A stretch of DNA of 64,000 nucleotides from Thermotoga neapolitana DSM 4359 (GTDB lineage: Bacteria; Thermotogota; Thermotogae; Thermotogales; Thermotogaceae): the NCBI RefSeq assembly GCF_000018945.1, contig NC_011978.1, positions 652,729-716,728 on the forward strand. The letters are read 5' to 3'. A program made the position numbers and the translations under genes. The notes beneath the pieces were generated by a model. That model was not told the origin of the DNA, made no database searches, and was given only the letters and a program-made list of their open reading frames with translations. Positions within the stretch are counted from its first letter, which is position 1. Every line of letters starts with the position of its first letter. Of the stretch, positions 30,177 through 38,285 are shown piece after piece.

Positions 30177-31151
30177 TCATCTGATCGGTTTGTCTTTTGT
30201 GGCCTCTTCCAGCGCAAGGAGCCTTTCCCATCTTCTGTCGACGTATTCCTGAAGTTCATCTATGATCTCTTTCGCGTCGGGTCTTGAAAGCAGTTTTCTG
30301 AACCTTCCTTGGGCCCTCAGAAATTCCTCCACGGGTTTGAACTGTCTTGGCTTTCTTGTGACTCTGTAAACTCCCCTTTCCACTTCGTACAGGGGCCAGT
30401 ACTTTGTTTCCACTGCGAGTTTTGAGATCTCAACCGTTTTGTCGTCGTTCACCCTCCAGAACCTGACACAGGGGGAGAGCACTGCAAGGAAAGAAGGTCC
30501 GTCGAAGTTCAGTGCCTTTTCCACCTTGGCGAAGAAGTCCATTGGCTCGGACAGGGCGGCAGTTGCGGCGTAGACGTTCTCATGGGCTGCCACGATCTCG
30601 ACGATGTTCTTTTTCAACTGGACTTTTCCGGGGAGTTTCTTTCCAACGGGAGCCGTTGTGGTGTCAGAACCCGGTGGTGTGGAACCGGATCTCTGGTTTC
30701 CTGTGTTCATGTAACCTTCGTTGTCGTAGAGGACATAAAGCACCTTGTGGCCTCTTTCAAGCATACCGGAGAGTGACTGAAGTCCTATATCGTACGTTCC
30801 TCCGTCTCCTCCGAACGCGATGAAAGCGTACTTTTTGTCTTCTGGAATCTTTCCTTTGTTCTTAAGAGCCCTGTAAGCGGTTTCTACACCGCTCATCGTT
30901 GCTGCTACGTTTTCGAAGGCGTTGTGGATGTAGGGAACGCTCCAGGCGGTGTAGGGATAGATGGTGGTGGAAACCTCCAGACAACCTGTCGCTAGTCCAA
31001 CAACGGGTTCGTATCCAAGGTGTCTTGCGATCATCATAACGAATTTGACCGTGATTGGAGCACCACATCCGGGACAGAGTCTGTGACCCTGTGTGATACC
31101 TATTTCCTTCTTGTCGAACTCCTGTGCCAGTTGTTTTATGTTAACGGGCAT
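30177..31151 (-). CDS. porB: Pyruvate:ferredoxin oxidoreductase, beta subunit
   Basis: A 324-residue subunit that binds thiamine pyrophosphate and one 4Fe-4S cluster. The Cys pair in RLCPGCGAPI and the TPP/magnesium motif FGGDGGTYDIG are visible, with NEGYMNTGNQRSG further on. With the alpha, delta and gamma subunits it oxidises pyruvate to acetyl-CoA and reduces ferredoxin, the central step of sugar fermentation in Thermotoga. It is the last gene of the por operon on the minus strand. Confidence 0.95.
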   Translation of the reverse strand: MPVNIKQLAQEFDKKEIGITQGHRLCPGCGAPITVKFVMMIARHLGYEPVVGLATGCLEVSTTIYPYTAWSVPYIHNAFENVAATMSGVETAYRALKNKGKIPEDKKYAFIAFGGDGGTYDIGLQSLSGMLERGHKVLYVLYDNEGYMNTGNQRSGSTPPGSDTTTAPVGKKLPGKVQLKKNIVEIVAAHENVYAATAALSEPMDFFAKVEKALNFDGPSFLAVLSPCVRFWRVNDDKTVEISKLAVETKYWPLYEVERGVYRVTRKPRQFKPVEEFLRAQGRFRKLLSRPDAKEIIDELQEYVDRRWERLLALEEATKDKPIR

Positions 31152-31165
31152 TCTTCACACCTCCT

Positions 31166-32344
31166 TCATTCTCTGAGACCAAGGTATCTCTGTTCGTCGG
31201 CGATCAGATTTCCGTTTATGGCGTCCTCGAAGGCCTTTCTGATGTGCTCCGGTTTTATATCCCTTCCACCAAGACCGTAAACGTAGGATCCAAGGCTTGG
31301 TCTTGCGGCCACTTCGTACAGGGAGGATTTAACAGCCTCATACAGGGGGGCTTCCGCTCCAAAAGAGACTGCCCTGTCAAGGACGATGACGCTCTTTCTA
31401 CCGTTGAGAAGCTCCTGAAGTTGTTCCTTCGGGAACGGTCTGAACATCCATATCTTCAATGCGCCAACTTTGTGGCCTTCTTCCCTGAGTTCGTCGACGA
31501 CGTATTTTATCGTGCTGTTCGTGGAACCGAGGGCCACCATCACGTGTTCTGCATCGTCCAGTTTGTAGGGTTCGACGAACCAGTACTTTCTGCCGAACGT
31601 CTCTTCGAACTCTTTTGCGATCTCCGGAAACACTTTCTTCACGTTTTCCATGGCTTCTATTTGCTGTCTTTTGTGTTCGAAGTAGTAATCGTAGAGATCG
31701 AGGGGTCCCCACGTTACCGGGTGTTCTGTGCCCAGGAGAGGATACATGGGTTTCAGTTCACCGACGAACTTCTTCACAAGGTCGTCAGGATAAAACTCAA
31801 CGGGTTCCACCCCGTGGGAGAGGATGAATCCATCGAGGTTCACCATGACGGGAAGTCTCACATCGGAGTGTTCTGCGAGTCTCACGGCAAGGATGGTGAA
31901 ATCGTAAGCCTCCTGGTTTGTCTCTGCAAAGAGCTGTATCCAGCCTGAGTCTCTTTCTGCCATCGCATCACTGTGATCACAATGTATGTTTATCGGACCA
32001 CTCAGGGCCCTGTTCACAACGGGCATCACTATGGGAAGTCTGTAGGACGCGGCAATGTAAACGATCTCATGCATCAGAGCAAGACCGTTCGCACTGGTTG
32101 CCGTCATCGCCCTTGCGCCTGCGGCGGCAGCTCCCACAACGGCACTCATTGCACTGTGTTCGCTCTCAACGGGTATCATCTCTGTTTTGACGATGCCGTC
32201 TGCGACGAATCTAGCAAAGTACTCCACGATGGGAGTTTGCGGAGTTATGGGGTATGCCGCGACGACGTCGGGTTCTATCTGTCTCATCGCATTGGCAACG
32301 GCTTCGGCACCGGTGACGGCCACTCTCTCAACGACCCTTTCCAT
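31166..32344 (-). CDS. porA: Pyruvate:ferredoxin oxidoreductase, alpha subunit
   Basis: A 392-residue subunit. The N-terminal pyrimidine-binding domain starts with VTGAEAVANAMRQIEPDVVAAYPITPQTPIVE, and the MPVVNRALSGPINIHCDHSD block follows. A C-terminal transketolase-like domain carries VVDELREEGHKVGALKIWMFRPFP. I chose the ATG at 32344, seven nucleotides after a GAGGAGGG site; an upstream in-frame ATG at 32350 touches that site. It lies between porD and porB. Confidence 0.95.
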   Translation of the reverse strand: MERVVERVAVTGAEAVANAMRQIEPDVVAAYPITPQTPIVEYFARFVADGIVKTEMIPVESEHSAMSAVVGAAAAGARAMTATSANGLALMHEIVYIAASYRLPIVMPVVNRALSGPINIHCDHSDAMAERDSGWIQLFAETNQEAYDFTILAVRLAEHSDVRLPVMVNLDGFILSHGVEPVEFYPDDLVKKFVGELKPMYPLLGTEHPVTWGPLDLYDYYFEHKRQQIEAMENVKKVFPEIAKEFEETFGRKYWFVEPYKLDDAEHVMVALGSTNSTIKYVVDELREEGHKVGALKIWMFRPFPKEQLQELLNGRKSVIVLDRAVSFGAEAPLYEAVKSSLYEVAARPSLGSYVYGLGGRDIKPEHIRKAFEDAINGNLIADEQRYLGLRE

Positions 32345-32346
32345 CT

Positions 32347-32646
32347 TCATCCCTCCTCACCCAGAAACTCCGTCTCAGGTCTCATCTCTATAGCCTGCTT
32401 TGGACAGACGTTTGCACAGAGTCCGCAACCCTTGCAGTAGTCGTAGTTGAATCCCTTCATGATTCCGCCTTCCTGAACGATTGCCTGATCAGGACAGTAC
32501 AGCCAGCAGAACATACAATCTATACATTTTTCTTTGTGAAGTATGGGCCTCATAACACGCCATGTTCCCGTTTTGTATTCTCTTGCCGTTCCCGGTTTGT
32601 CGATGACACCACCGATGGGGATTTCTTTCCAGCTTTTAAGGGACAT
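32347..32646 (-). CDS. porD: Pyruvate:ferredoxin oxidoreductase, delta subunit
   Basis: A 99-residue ferredoxin-like subunit with two 4Fe-4S motifs, CIDCMFCWLYCPD and CKGCGLCANVCPK. It carries electrons from the TPP site to external ferredoxin. The size and the N-terminal segment before the clusters are normal for the family. Confidence 0.95.
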   Translation of the reverse strand: MSLKSWKEIPIGGVIDKPGTAREYKTGTWRVMRPILHKEKCIDCMFCWLYCPDQAIVQEGGIMKGFNYDYCKGCGLCANVCPKQAIEMRPETEFLGEEG

Positions 32647-32658
32647 TTTTACACCTCC

Positions 32659-33237
32659 TCACTCTGAGCATTTCACTTCTTCGTATCCACGCCTGAGGGC
32701 CCTCTTGTTTGCTTCCACCACTTCCTGAGGGAATTTCTTTCCGAACATCTTTTCAATTCTTTTCTCTATCACTTCAAGTGGCACAACTCCTGTTACTCTG
32801 ACCAGTGCTCCTAGCATGGGTGTGTTCGGTATACCACGTTTTATTTCCTGAAGGGCAATGTCTGTAGCATCGACCACGCAGATCTTTCCGTTGAAGCCTG
32901 TTTTCTGTCGGACGAACTCGAAGTCTTTCACCGTGTTCACAAGGAGGATTCCGTCTTCCGAAAGACCCTCTACAATGGCAGGAGAAAGTAGCGTTTCATC
33001 GATTACCACGACAACATCTGGATTCTCTATGGCGGATCTTACTCTGATGTACTCATCGCCTATTCTGTTGAACGCCCTCATGGGAGCACCCGTTCTTTCT
33101 GCACCGTATTCTGGAAACGCCTGAACGAATTTTCCTGCTTCTAGTGCCGCCTCTGCCAGCATCTGAGAAGCGCTCTTTGCGCCCTGCCCGGCTCTACCGT
33201 GCCAGCGAATCTCAAAGTATTTCTTTGCAACGGGCAT
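32659..33237 (-). CDS. porG: Pyruvate:ferredoxin oxidoreductase, gamma subunit
   Basis: A 192-residue subunit beginning MPVAKKYFEIRWHGRAGQGAKSAS, where the GRAGQG motif marks the gamma fold. Further blocks are FPEYGAERTGAPMRAFNRI and the VTGVVPLEVIEKRI end. I chose the ATG at 33237, with AAGGAGGTG at 33243-33251. It is the first gene of the operon (order G, D, A, B). Confidence 0.95.
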   Translation of the reverse strand: MPVAKKYFEIRWHGRAGQGAKSASQMLAEAALEAGKFVQAFPEYGAERTGAPMRAFNRIGDEYIRVRSAIENPDVVVVIDETLLSPAIVEGLSEDGILLVNTVKDFEFVRQKTGFNGKICVVDATDIALQEIKRGIPNTPMLGALVRVTGVVPLEVIEKRIEKMFGKKFPQEVVEANKRALRRGYEEVKCSE

Positions 33238-33276
33238 CGATTGCACCTCCTTACACAATGTGATTTAACCCACGTA

Positions 33277-33285
33277 ATTGTATCA
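33277..33285 (-). promoter_or_regulatory. Extended -10 promoter of the por operon
   Basis: On the minus strand TGATACAAT (TGn plus TACAAT) lies about 40 nt before the porG start. No good -35 box is seen, as expected for an extended -10 promoter. The same nine bases recur before the diguanylate cyclase gene (62794-62802). Confidence 0.5.
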
Positions 33286-33327
33286 AATACATAGTTCATT
33301 TCATAAACGGAATACTTGAACAGATTA

Positions 33328-34158
33328 TTAAATTTTCAGGTCCTTCAGCTTCCTCTGGGCAGAGACCACAGAGTTTATCACCCTGGCTATCGTTGTGAAT
33401 CCCCTGGTTGTCTCTTCCAGCACTTTCGTGGCCGAGTTGATCTCCTCGCTTTCTTCGAACAACGTTTTACTCGAGTTGTCAAGGGTGTTTTTCACTTCTT
33501 GGAGGAGAGCCACGTTTTTTTCCATGAACTGGATCATGTTCTGAAGGGTCCTTCCCACCGTTTCGAAAAGGTTTGCCATGAACTCTAGATTTTCGAGAGA
33601 GCGCTGGGTGGATTCTATTATCTCCCTTGTTTTGGCTTCGATCTGTTTTGTCACCCTGTTCGTCTCGCTGGAGAGGTTCTGAACCTCGCTTGCAACCACT
33701 GCAAAACCTTTACCGGCTTCTCCCGCACGAGCTGCCTCTATGGTGGCGTTCAGAGCGAGTATATTTGTTTCCCTTGCTATCTTCATGATGTTTCGAACGA
33801 GTTCTTCTATGGATTTTATGTTCTCCAGTGTTTCTGCTATCTGTGAGGATGCTTCGTTCACCCTGTCGACAACCTGGTCAACACTTGTACCCGATTTTTT
33901 TAGATCCTCGATGATCTGGCTGTTCATGTTCTCCATTTCCTGAACAGCTTCGATCAGTTTCTCACTGTTTTTCTGAAATTCCTGGGAGATCTTTTGAAAC
34001 ACCCCGTTGAGCTCTATGAATCTATCTTTGATGTTCTCCACTTTCCGCTGGACCCTCTGGAGTTTTCTGGTCAGGGCTTCGTCGAGCTGGCTGGTGAACG
34101 ATATGATGGTATTTTCTGCAAAGAAGGCGGAAGTCAGTTTGTCCACGATTTCCCTCAT
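33328..34158 (-). CDS. Soluble (cytoplasmic) methyl-accepting chemotaxis protein
   Basis: A 276-residue chemoreceptor with no membrane helix. It is almost entirely coiled coil, with the tip signature [27 protein letters not shown] near the middle. It corresponds to the structurally studied T. maritima soluble receptor Tm14. It lies 9 nt downstream of the diiron-domain gene, and the two products are expected to form a sensing pair: the diiron protein senses oxygen or iron and the receptor passes the signal to CheA/CheW. Confidence 0.92.
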   Translation of the reverse strand: MREIVDKLTSAFFAENTIISFTSQLDEALTRKLQRVQRKVENIKDRFIELNGVFQKISQEFQKNSEKLIEAVQEMENMNSQIIEDLKKSGTSVDQVVDRVNEASSQIAETLENIKSIEELVRNIMKIARETNILALNATIEAARAGEAGKGFAVVASEVQNLSSETNRVTKQIEAKTREIIESTQRSLENLEFMANLFETVGRTLQNMIQFMEKNVALLQEVKNTLDNSSKTLFEESEEINSATKVLEETTRGFTTIARVINSVVSAQRKLKDLKI

Positions 34159-34167
34159 GGGATCACC

Positions 34168-34929
34168 TCACACAGAATAGAGAGTGTCAACAAGGTCGAC
34201 TCCACACTTGAGATTTCTGAACCATTCCAGGAACTTCTTCACGGACTCTCCTCTGAAAACAGCACCATGCTGTGGGGCTATCATCTCTATGGGCCTCTTT
34301 GATACCATGTCCACCCATTTTTTACAGACTGCGTTGGAAGCCATGTATCTTTTGTGAAATGCCTCCATCAACGGAACGTGATGTTCAAAGTTGTCGACGT
34401 ATCTGTACCTCTTTCCGCGCTCGAACACTGCCGCTCCGATGTCACCAGAGAACAGTATCTTCGCAACAGGATCGTAAACGACGAAGTTTCCGGTTGAGTG
34501 GAGAAAGTGAGCGGGCAGTATCTCGAGTTCTTTTCCGCTTGAAAGTTTTATCTTCGATCCTTTGTCCGGGATGGGAACGATTCTTTTCTGATCGAAAATT
34601 CCAAAGTGAGGGAGGAATCTGACCCAGAGAGAGGAAATGTATATCTTCGCGTTCTCGCATATGGAAAGCCACAAGAGAATTCCGGAGGTGACATCAGGGT
34701 CCTGATGCGTGTAAAATATGTGTTTTATACTGGAAAGTTCCGTTATCTCAGCGATGTTGGACATGACACGTGGAAAGACGTGTGCTCCTCCGGGATCTAG
34801 AAGGACTCCCTCGTTACCGTCCATTATCAGGTACTGGTTCGTCTGAACAATCTCTTCCTCCTTTTCTTCCCATCCCAGGAAGAAGAACCTGTGCTGTCCA
34901 TCATCGTAGAGAACCTCGTTATCGAACAT
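34168..34929 (-). CDS. Diiron metallo-beta-lactamase-fold protein (ODP-type oxygen sensor)
   Basis: A 253-residue protein with the flavodiiron-type metallo-beta-lactamase fold but no flavodoxin domain. Metal ligands are expected in FYTHQDPDV (His/Asp cluster), PAHFLHSTGN, LFSGDIGA and IAPQHGAV. Such stand-alone 'ODP' proteins bind oxygen at the diiron site and have been described as sensors for cytosolic chemoreceptors in Treponema and Thermotoga, as I recall. The next gene is exactly such a receptor, which supports the assignment. The ATG at 34929 follows TGAGGAGGTGA. Confidence 0.85.
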   Translation of the reverse strand: MFDNEVLYDDGQHRFFFLGWEEKEEEIVQTNQYLIMDGNEGVLLDPGGAHVFPRVMSNIAEITELSSIKHIFYTHQDPDVTSGILLWLSICENAKIYISSLWVRFLPHFGIFDQKRIVPIPDKGSKIKLSSGKELEILPAHFLHSTGNFVVYDPVAKILFSGDIGAAVFERGKRYRYVDNFEHHVPLMEAFHKRYMASNAVCKKWVDMVSKRPIEMIAPQHGAVFRGESVKKFLEWFRNLKCGVDLVDTLYSV

Positions 34930-35019
34930 CGATTGATCACCTCCTCAGCCAATGTCTTCCCCTTTGATTCTATCACTTCACAAATTTTTCTTTTCTTTTC
35001 GGTGTACAGTACTCTGGGA

Positions 35020-35028
35020 TGATATAAT
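35020..35028 (+). promoter_or_regulatory. Extended -10 promoter of the HndABC-like operon
   Basis: TGATATAAT (TGn plus perfect TATAAT) lies about 80 nt before the first gene, with no clear -35 box. The leader between it and the ribosome site AGGAGGTG (35096-35103) is A/T rich with repeated ATATCAG words. Confidence 0.6.
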
Positions 35029-35109
35029 TGGTGTGATGAATGTGAAAAAAATATCAGATGAAAATTGTGAAAAAATTCTCGATTTAATATCAGTTAGGAG
35101 GTGGCCGTG

Positions 35110-35598
35110 TTGGTTAAATCAAAGGAAGAACTTTTCAAGGAACTGGATGAGTTCATAGAGAAAAACAACTACGAAGGGAAAAAGGATGTGTTGATACAGG
35201 TGCTCCACAAGGCGCAAGAGTTGTTCGGATACCTTCCTGCGGACGTTCTCGAGTTCATCTCCGACAAACTCAATGTGCCACTCTCCAAGGTCTACGGTGT
35301 GGTCACTTTTTACAACTTCTTCTCCACGAAGCCAAAAGGAAAACATCAGATCAAAGTTTGTCTTGGTACCGCATGTTATGTGAAAGGGGCGGACAGGATC
35401 TTCGAAAGATTTCTTGAGGAACTCAAGGTGAGTCCGGACGAGCCCACCAGTGACGGACTCTTCTCCGTTCATGGAGTGAGATGCCTCGGAGCGTGCAGCA
35501 TGGCTCCCGTTGTCATGGTGGACGACAGCGACTTCTACGGTAGAGTGACGCCCGATATGGTACCTCAGATCATAAACAAGTACAGGCGGGAGGGATGA
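35110..35598 (+). CDS. NuoE/HndA-like [2Fe-2S] subunit
   Basis: A 162-residue thioredoxin-like ferredoxin subunit. The four cluster Cys are in CLGTAC (C-x4-C) and RCLGAC (C-x3-C). The helical N-terminal bundle (VLIQVLHKAQELFGYLP, VPLSKVYGVVTFYNFF) is typical of NuoE/HydC/HndA. It is the electron-relay partner of the NuoF-like subunit two genes on. I chose the TTG at 35110, six nucleotides after AGGAGGTG; GTG codons at 35101 and 35107 are too close to that site. Confidence 0.9.
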   Translation: MVKSKEELFKELDEFIEKNNYEGKKDVLIQVLHKAQELFGYLPADVLEFISDKLNVPLSKVYGVVTFYNFFSTKPKGKHQIKVCLGTACYVKGADRIFERFLEELKVSPDEPTSDGLFSVHGVRCLGACSMAPVVMVDDSDFYGRVTPDMVPQIINKYRREG

Positions 35599-35601
35599 GG
35601 A

Positions 35602-35982
35602 ATGGGTAAGGTGAAAAGCCTGGAAGAACTCATGAAGATAAAAGAGCAGGCTCTCAAAGATCTGCAACTGAGGGGTGAAACGGGTAAAAGAGGGAAGATA
35701 ACGGTTGCCATGGGAACGTGCGGGATCGCCGCCGGTGCGAAAGAGACCCTGAAGGCGATCGTTGAGGCACTCAACGAACACGGTGTGAATGATGTGGCCG
35801 TGGTTCAGTCCGGTTGCATGGGTCTCTGTGAGGTTGAACCGACGGTGGAAGTGAGACTCGAAGGGCAGGAACCCGTTGTGTACGGCAGGGTGACACCTGA
35901 GAATGCAAGGAGAATAGTGAAGATGCACATACTGGAAGGTAGAGTGGTAGAAGATCTGGTTGTCAAAAGAGGAGAAGTCTGA
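35602..35982 (+). CDS. HndB-like [2Fe-2S] thioredoxin-fold subunit
   Basis: A 126-residue protein. VAMGTCGIAAGAKETLKAIV and VQSGCMGLCEVEP are the blocks of the HndB family (a small subunit of NADP-reducing hydrogenases). Only three cluster Cys are visible because CGIAAG has Gly where NuoE has the second Cys; this is usual in HndB proteins. It is encoded 3 nt after the HndA-like gene and before the HndC-like gene. Confidence 0.87.
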   Translation: MGKVKSLEELMKIKEQALKDLQLRGETGKRGKITVAMGTCGIAAGAKETLKAIVEALNEHGVNDVAVVQSGCMGLCEVEPTVEVRLEGQEPVVYGRVTPENARRIVKMHILEGRVVEDLVVKRGEV

Positions 35983-35999
35983 CACTGGAGGTGAATGAA

Positions 36000-37823
36000 G
36001 TGCCACTCACAACGAACACGATCCTCATCTGTGCAGGAGGAGCCTGTATCTCTGCGGGTGAAAAGAGTGTCAAGGATGCCTTCGAGGAAGAACTGAAAAA
36101 GTACGGTCTTGATGAAGTCGTCAGGGTGATAGAGACAGGCTGTATGGGTGCGTGTACGCTGGGTCCGATCGCTGTGATCTACCCGGAAGGAGTGTTCTAT
36201 CAGAAACTCACCCCTGACGCGGCAAAAGAAATAGTCGAGGAACACATCCTCAAGGGAAGGATCGTCGAAAAGCATCTCTACAGAGCACCGGAAGGAAAGC
36301 CCGTTCCCAGAGTTCACGAAGAGGTGCCTTTCTTCAAAAAACAGGTGAAGATCGTCACGAGAAACCTCGGAGTCATAGATCCAACGAAGATAGAAGAGTA
36401 CATAGCAAGGGACGGATACTTTGCCCTTGCAAAGGCCCTTCAGATGAAGCCAGAGGATGTGATAAAAGAGATCAAAGACAGTGGTCTCAGAGGAAGAGGA
36501 GGGGCAGGTTTTCCAACGGGGCTCAAATGGGAACTCGCTGCAAAACAGAAGGCCGAGAAGAAGTTCGTTGTCTGTAACGCAGACGAAGGAGATCCAGGAG
36601 CGTTCATGGACAGGTCTGTTCTCGAAGGAGATCCCCATGCTGTCATAGAAGGTATGGCGATCGCTGCCTACGCGATAGGTGCCCAGAAGGGCTTTGTCTA
36701 CGTCAGGGCTGAATATCCCCTTGCCATAGAAAGGCTCAGCATCGCTCTTGAACAGGCAAGAGAGTACGGCTTTCTTGGAGAAAACATCATGGGAACGGAT
36801 TTTTCCTTCGACATAGAGATCAGAATCGGTGCGGGAGCATTCGTCTGCGGTGAGGAGACGGCACTCATGGCTTCCATAGAGGGAGAAAGGGGCCAGCCTA
36901 GGGTGAAACCCCCGTATCCCGTTGAAAAAGGTCTGTGGGGATATCCAACGGTGATCAACAACGTGGAGACACTTGCGAACGTACCCTGGATAATAAGAAA
37001 CGGTGCGAAGGAATTCAGAAAGTATGGAACAGAAACCTCTCCAGGTACGAAGGTATTCGCACTCGCCGGTAAAGTGAAGAACACAGGTCTTGTGGAAGTT
37101 CCGATGGGAATCACCCTCAGAGAACTCATCTATGAGATCGGCGGAGGAATAGTGGGAGACAAGAAACTGAAAGCCGTACAGACAGGAGGACCCAGCGGGG
37201 GATGTATTCCCGCCGAGTACATAGACACTCCCGTTGACTTCGAGTCTCTACAGAAACTGGGAGCCATCATGGGTTCTGGTGGAATGATCGTGATGGACGA
37301 GGACGACTGTATGGTCGACGTTGCAAGGTTCTTCCTTGAGTTCACCGTGGAAGAGTCCTGCGGAAAGTGTACTCCCTGCAGAGAAGGAACGAAGAAAATG
37401 CTCGAAATCCTGGAAAAGATCACATCGGGAGAGGGAACCGAGGAAGACATAGAAGAACTAGAAAAACTCGCGAACGTGATAAAGGATACTTCCCTCTGTG
37501 GACTCGGCCAGACCGCACCGAACCCCGTTCTTTCAACCCTGAGGTACTTCAGGGACGAGTATCTTGCACACGTCAGGGAGAAGAAGTGCCCTGCCAAAAA
37601 GTGTAAGGCACTCATCAGTTACGTGATAGATCCAGAAAAGTGTGTCGGCTGTACCGCCTGTGCGAGGGTGTGTCCTGTTCAGTGTATAAGTGGTCAGGTG
37701 AGACAGCCACACGTGATAGATCAGGCAGAGTGTGTCAGGTGCGGTAGCTGTATCGAGGTCTGCAGGTTCGGTGCCATCAGTAAAGTCACACCGGCTCTGC
37801 CCGTGGAGGAGGCGGTAGAATGA
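36000..37823 (+). CDS. NuoF/HndC-like NADH-binding flavoprotein subunit
   Basis: A 607-residue multi-cofactor subunit. In order: an N-terminal [2Fe-2S] domain (CAGGAC, GCMGAC), the FMN/NADH domain (GRGGAGFPTGLKW, CNADEGDPGAFMDR, GAGAFVCGEETALMASIEG), an SLBB domain, the NuoF 4Fe-4S site (SCGKCTPCREGT ... CGLGQTAPNP) and two C-terminal ferredoxin clusters (CVGCTACARVCPV, CVRCGSCIEVCRF). It exchanges electrons between NADH and iron-sulfur carriers. A GTG at 36000, six nucleotides after TGGAGGTGA, is taken as start. No [FeFe]-hydrogenase catalytic subunit follows, so its electron acceptor or donor is encoded elsewhere. Confidence 0.92.
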   Translation: MPLTTNTILICAGGACISAGEKSVKDAFEEELKKYGLDEVVRVIETGCMGACTLGPIAVIYPEGVFYQKLTPDAAKEIVEEHILKGRIVEKHLYRAPEGKPVPRVHEEVPFFKKQVKIVTRNLGVIDPTKIEEYIARDGYFALAKALQMKPEDVIKEIKDSGLRGRGGAGFPTGLKWELAAKQKAEKKFVVCNADEGDPGAFMDRSVLEGDPHAVIEGMAIAAYAIGAQKGFVYVRAEYPLAIERLSIALEQAREYGFLGENIMGTDFSFDIEIRIGAGAFVCGEETALMASIEGERGQPRVKPPYPVEKGLWGYPTVINNVETLANVPWIIRNGAKEFRKYGTETSPGTKVFALAGKVKNTGLVEVPMGITLRELIYEIGGGIVGDKKLKAVQTGGPSGGCIPAEYIDTPVDFESLQKLGAIMGSGGMIVMDEDDCMVDVARFFLEFTVEESCGKCTPCREGTKKMLEILEKITSGEGTEEDIEELEKLANVIKDTSLCGLGQTAPNPVLSTLRYFRDEYLAHVREKKCPAKKCKALISYVIDPEKCVGCTACARVCPVQCISGQVRQPHVIDQAECVRCGSCIEVCRFGAISKVTPALPVEEAVE

Positions 37824-38248
37824 TAGGGCCAAGGGATCTTTTGAACATCGCTTTGAAGATCGAATCAACCGGGTACTCATACTACAAAAACCTGGCGGAG
37901 AAAACTGAAGGAGAAACAAAAGCACTCTTTGAAAGGCTTGCAGAACAGGAAAGAGACCATTCAAGAAGGTTCAGAGAAATTCTCGACAAGTACGAACAGG
38001 ACCTCAACCCTTCCGATGAGGTACTCGGATACCTTGAATCCCTTGCTGAAATCTCCATCTTTCCAAAACTGGAAGACACTCCACCCGATGATCTGAGAGA
38101 GGCAGTGAGAAGGGCTATAGAGGTCGAAAAAGATTCCATCGTGTTCTACAGTGAGATACTGGCCTTTGTTCCTGAGAAAGAACCGATCCAGTTGATCATT
38201 GACGAAGAAAAGAAACATCTGAGGGACCTTTTGAGGCTTGATGTGTGA
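37820..38248 (+). CDS. Ferritin-like/rubrerythrin-type diiron protein
   Basis: A 142-residue four-helix-bundle protein. Repeated Glu and ExxH motifs fit a diiron site: ESTGYSYY, EQERDHSRRF, EKDSIVFYSEIL and DEEKKHLRDL. No rubredoxin domain is present. It may protect against oxygen or store iron. It overlaps the HndC-like gene by 4 nt and is followed by a strong terminator, so it belongs to the same transcript; that may link the redox module to oxidative stress. Confidence 0.87.
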   Translation: MIGPRDLLNIALKIESTGYSYYKNLAEKTEGETKALFERLAEQERDHSRRFREILDKYEQDLNPSDEVLGYLESLAEISIFPKLEDTPPDDLREAVRRAIEVEKDSIVFYSEILAFVPEKEPIQLIIDEEKKHLRDLLRLDV

Positions 38249-38253
38249 AACTG

Positions 38254-38277
38254 CCCCGCCGACCGGCGGGGTTTTTT
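38254..38277 (+). terminator. Rho-independent terminator after the ferritin-like gene
   Basis: CCCCGCC and GGCGGGG form a 7-bp GC stem around a 4-nt loop, followed by T6. Confidence 0.9.
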
Positions 38278-38285
38278 CGAGGTGA

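Noticed and set aside
35602-35982. Missing second cluster Cys in the HndB-like subunit (CGIAAG)
   Set aside because: This is a normal feature of HndB-type proteins, not a mutation.
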